Source of the DNA: Flavobacterium circumlabens
Lineage (GTDB): Bacteria; Bacteroidota; Bacteroidia; Flavobacteriales; Flavobacteriaceae
Assembly: GCF_004345565.1 (NCBI RefSeq)
Contig: NZ_SLWA01000001.1
Location: forward strand, 1-64,000
Length of the DNA stretch: 64,000 bases
Reading direction: 5' to 3'
A model generated the notes under the pieces. It worked only from the letters and a program-made list of their open reading frames with translations, was not told where the DNA came from and ran no database searches. This document shows, one piece after another, positions 61,706 to 64,000 of this stretch. Every line of letters begins with the position of its first letter. The stretch's first letter is position 1. A program made the translations under genes and the position numbers.

Positions 61706-63112
61706 ATGAAGTTTTTGTCCATTATCTCTTTATTTACAGTACTTACAGCCGTTACAAGCTGTTCTACCTCCCAGAAATTAGAAACTTTAAAACCGGAGCC
61801 GGACGATGCAAGTCCGCTGGTTTACGATAGTAATCCCTCTTTTATAAACTTACCGATCACGGTTAAGCTTAATGATATTGAAAACCAGACGAATTCAATT
61901 TTAAATGGTTTAATTTATGAAGACAACAATATCGAAGATGATGATATTGAAATGAAAATCTGGAAACTGGCTCCAATAAAAATTCAAAATGATCCTGCCA
62001 ATCCGGATAAAAAGATAAAAACGATTCTGCCTCTAAAAGCAACTGTTAAATACAGGATCGGCACCAAAAAACTGGGGATTGAACTTTATGATGTCCGCGA
62101 ATTTAATTTAAACGGAGTGATCACATTATCAAGTGAAGTAGCGCTGACTAACTGGAAGTTAAACACCAAAACCGAATTCAAATCGCTGGACTGGAATGAG
62201 AGCCCGACGATGATGGTTTTTGGAAAAAGCCTTCCTATCACTTATTTAGTAAATCCGGCGATTTCCATTTTTAAATCCAAAATTGAAAAAAGCATAGATG
62301 ATGCTATTGAGAAATCGATGGATTTTAAACCGAATGTCTTAGCCGCTTTAGAAAAAATATGTACGCCTTTTCAAATGAGTGATACTTACGAAAGCTGGTT
62401 ACGAATTGTTCCTGTCGAAGTTTATTCTACGAGTGCCAAACTTAAAAACGATCAGTTTTTACTGGATATGGGGATGAAATGTAACATGGAAACCATCGTT
62501 GGTAAACAGCCTGAATCTAAATTTAATGCCAGCAAAATTGTTTTGAAACCCGTAGCCAAAATTCCAAATCAGATTTCTGCGAATATTGCCGCCATTTCGA
62601 CTTATATGGACGCTTCTAAAATCATGACCAAAAATTTTGCCGGTCAGGAATTTGGATCGGGCAGTAAAAAGATTACCGTAAAAAATGTAGCCATCTGGCA
62701 TAAAAACGACAAAATGGTAATTGCCCTGGATGTTTTAGGATCCATAAACGGAACCATTTACCTGAACGGATTTCCACAATACAACCCACAAACCAAAGAG
62801 ATCTATTTTGACAAATTAGATTATGTATTAGACACTAAAAGTAAATTAATGCGCACCGCAAGCTGGCTCGCTCAAGGATTGATACTAAGAAAAATGGAAG
62901 AAAGCTGTCGTTATTCGATACAGCCTAACTTAGAAGAAGGTAAAAAAAGCATGGCTGCCTATCTTAAAAACTACTCTCCTATGCCGGGTGTTTTTGTAAA
63001 CGGAAAAATGGAAGATATCCAATTTGATAAAATTCAGCTCACCAATCAGGCGATTATCGCTTTCATCAAAATAAACGGAACGGTAAATGTATCGGTTGAC
63101 GGATTAAAATAA
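61706..63112 (+). CDS. DUF4403-family lipoprotein
   Basis: A 468-residue lipoprotein: signal peptide with lipobox VTSC (cysteine 19), then the DUF4403 family body starting INLPITVKLNDIENQTNSILNG. The fold is probably two TULIP/BPI-like lipid-binding domains (inferred from family descriptions I recall). No operon partner on its strand. It is divergent from the efflux ATPase gene. Confidence 0.85.
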   Translation: MKFLSIISLFTVLTAVTSCSTSQKLETLKPEPDDASPLVYDSNPSFINLPITVKLNDIENQTNSILNGLIYEDNNIEDDDIEMKIWKLAPIKIQNDPANPDKKIKTILPLKATVKYRIGTKKLGIELYDVREFNLNGVITLSSEVALTNWKLNTKTEFKSLDWNESPTMMVFGKSLPITYLVNPAISIFKSKIEKSIDDAIEKSMDFKPNVLAALEKICTPFQMSDTYESWLRIVPVEVYSTSAKLKNDQFLLDMGMKCNMETIVGKQPESKFNASKIVLKPVAKIPNQISANIAAISTYMDASKIMTKNFAGQEFGSGSKKITVKNVAIWHKNDKMVIALDVLGSINGTIYLNGFPQYNPQTKEIYFDKLDYVLDTKSKLMRTASWLAQGLILRKMEESCRYSIQPNLEEGKKSMAAYLKNYSPMPGVFVNGKMEDIQFDKIQLTNQAIIAFIKINGTVNVSVDGLK

Positions 63113-63116
63113 GGAA

Positions 63117-63153
63117 CAAAAAAAAGGCAGAATATTTATTCTGCCTTTTTCTT
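63117..63153. terminator. Bidirectional terminator overlapping a stop codon
   Basis: aaaaaggcagaat (63121-63133) pairs with attctgccttttt (63138-63150) around attt. The stop codon of the minus-strand gene (63136-63138) lies in the hairpin loop and right stem. Confidence 0.9.
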
Positions 63154-63393
63154 TTTTGACTGGTACATTCTGTAGATAAGGATTCCAATTACGCCAACCA
63201 ATAAATAGGGAATTACCATCAGGTAAACAATTCCGTCGTTTACAGCCTCTGCTTTTTTAATGTTACTGTCACCTGCCAAAGCAGCACGACACATCGCACA
63301 TTGGGCGTTTGCGCTCAGAGAAAAGAAAACAGAGATAAGAAAATAGAAGCATTTCGTTGAGAAAAAATTCACGAATCTATTTCTATTTGCCAT
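63136..63393 (-). CDS. Small Cys-containing membrane protein
   Basis: An 85-residue protein: a signal peptide (about 1-30, ending SANAQ), a Cys pair in QCAMCRAAL, a hydrophobic helix VYLMVIPYLLVGVIGILIYRMY, and a Lys-rich cytosolic end. I choose the Met at 63393 because upstream codons to 63435 come from a repeat-like aaatagaataaag tract. CxxC plus membrane anchor and position next to DUF420 suggest a cytochrome-oxidase-related role (inference). Confidence 0.7.
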   Translation of the reverse strand: MANRNRFVNFFSTKCFYFLISVFFSLSANAQCAMCRAALAGDSNIKKAEAVNDGIVYLMVIPYLLVGVIGILIYRMYQSKKKKAE

Positions 63394-63427
63394 CCTATTT
63401 TCTTTATTCTTTATTCTATTTTCCATT

Positions 63428-63967
63428 TTAAACATAATAAGGAGAGATCATTAGGTATACTACGACACCGGTTACAGCAACGTACAACCAAAGCGGAAAT
63501 GTTATTTTAGCTATTTTTTTATGTCTGTCAAAACTCTGGGACAAAGCCCTTACATATGAAATCAATACCAATGGAATGATTGCAACTGACAATAAAATAT
63601 GAGTAATTAAAATAAAGAAATACACATAACGTATTGCGCCTTCACCACCAAATTTAGTAGAATCAGAAGTCATATGGTACGCTACATACATTACCAAAAA
63701 TGCAACCGACAATGCAATGGCAAAAGTCATTAAGCGCTCGTGAAGTTTACGTTTTCCTTTTTTAATAGCCAATACAGCCCAAACCAAAACAATAGCCGTA
63801 ACACCGTTTGTAGCAGCGTAAATTGGAGGCAGGAACGAAAGAGGTTCTACCTGTATTCCCAAATCCTTTAATTTAACCCCAAATAAAATAGCAACTACAA
63901 GCGGAATCACAATGGATACTGCAACGATAAATTTGCTAAACTTTTTTTCTAATGACTGATCTTCCAT
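63428..63967 (-). CDS. DUF420-family membrane protein
   Basis: A 179-residue integral membrane protein with five hydrophobic helices and conserved His residues (VAYHMTSDSTKFGG, FILITHILLSV). DUF420 proteins (YozB-like) occur beside cytochrome c oxidase and SCO genes. The stop codon is 35 bp upstream of the next gene's chosen start. Confidence 0.88.
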   Translation of the reverse strand: MEDQSLEKKFSKFIVAVSIVIPLVVAILFGVKLKDLGIQVEPLSFLPPIYAATNGVTAIVLVWAVLAIKKGKRKLHERLMTFAIALSVAFLVMYVAYHMTSDSTKFGGEGAIRYVYFFILITHILLSVAIIPLVLISYVRALSQSFDRHKKIAKITFPLWLYVAVTGVVVYLMISPYYV

Positions 63968-63968
63968 T

Positions 63969-64000
63969 TTATTCTGCTAATAATATTTTAATGTCTTCCT
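63969..64000 (-). CDS. 3' end of a further gene (possibly SCO-like), truncated by window edge
   Basis: Reading minus-strand from the right edge gives ...EDIKILLAE then a TAA stop, whose last base-pair overlaps nothing but is 1 bp from the DUF420 ATG. Only nine residues are visible. In related genomes an SCO1/SenC-type copper chaperone often precedes DUF420, but nothing in these residues proves it. Confidence 0.45.
   Translation of the reverse strand, partial: EDIKILLAE

Noticed and set aside
63394..63435. Longer N-terminus for the small Cys protein, coupled to the DUF420 stop
   Set aside because: The extra residues are encoded by a repeat-like aaatagaataaag tract and would spoil the signal peptide; coupling cannot be excluded but is less likely.

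Overview
The window is chromosomal DNA from a member of the Flavobacteriaceae, most likely Flavobacterium. The evidence is AT-rich DNA, Bacteroidota-type promoters (TAnnTTTG at -7), a type IX secretion (T9SS) type B sorting domain, a PorP/SprF protein, a TonB-dependent receptor paired with a DUF4249 lipoprotein, DUF4270, DUF4907, DUF6089 and DUF2797 families, lipoproteins with acidic residues after the lipobox cysteine, and many short flavobacterial intergenic repeats. No phage, insertion sequence, CRISPR array or defence island was seen. Most of the window is housekeeping sequence.

Layout. 0-0.4 kb: a 13-copy octamer array, then tRNA-Leu(UAA) and tRNA-Gly(GCC) on the minus strand. 0.5-18.5 kb: mutS, a DUF1573 protein, a SpoU/TrmH methyltransferase, a C-type-lectin T9SS cargo protein, a folK-deoxynucleoside kinase fusion, sppA, an AsmA-like protein, a family 9 glycosyltransferase, DUF2797, a GH3-like enzyme, a lone TonB C-terminal domain and serB. 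18.6-22.3 kb: an accessory cluster of three VOC and two AHSA1/SRPBCC proteins, divergent from a GlxA-type AraC regulator, plus a 46-residue membrane peptide. 22.4-26.1 kb: the proteostasis block tig-clpP-clpX.

26-34.8 kb: a small membrane protein, an alpha/beta hydrolase, an unknown lipoprotein, a TonB-dependent receptor/DUF4249 pair, pdxJ, a CBS-domain protein and nadK. 34.9-41.7 kb: the envelope block DUF6089-uppS-bamA-ompH-ompH, followed by murI. 41.7-49.3 kb: a beta-barrel/DUF4270 lipoprotein pair divergent from an operon of beta-barrel, Kelch lipoprotein, DUF4907 lipoprotein, LytS-type histidine kinase and intradiol-dioxygenase-like lipoprotein, with a LytTR response regulator behind it. 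This is the best candidate in the window for an incompletely described system.

49.4-54.4 kb: a gamma-carbonic-anhydrase-like protein, PorP/SprF, an Nfu-type Fe-S scaffold with a duplicated N-terminal domain, a LEA-like helical protein, an MscS channel, tsaB and a small membrane protein. 54.4-61.5 kb: a MacAB-TolC-like efflux operon with one ATPase, two permeases, two adaptors and one TolC protein. 61.7-64 kb: a DUF4403 lipoprotein and the end of what looks like a cytochrome-oxidase accessory cluster (a small Cys protein, DUF420, and the tail of a further gene).

All functional calls come from reading translated sequence and recalling families. No database search was run.
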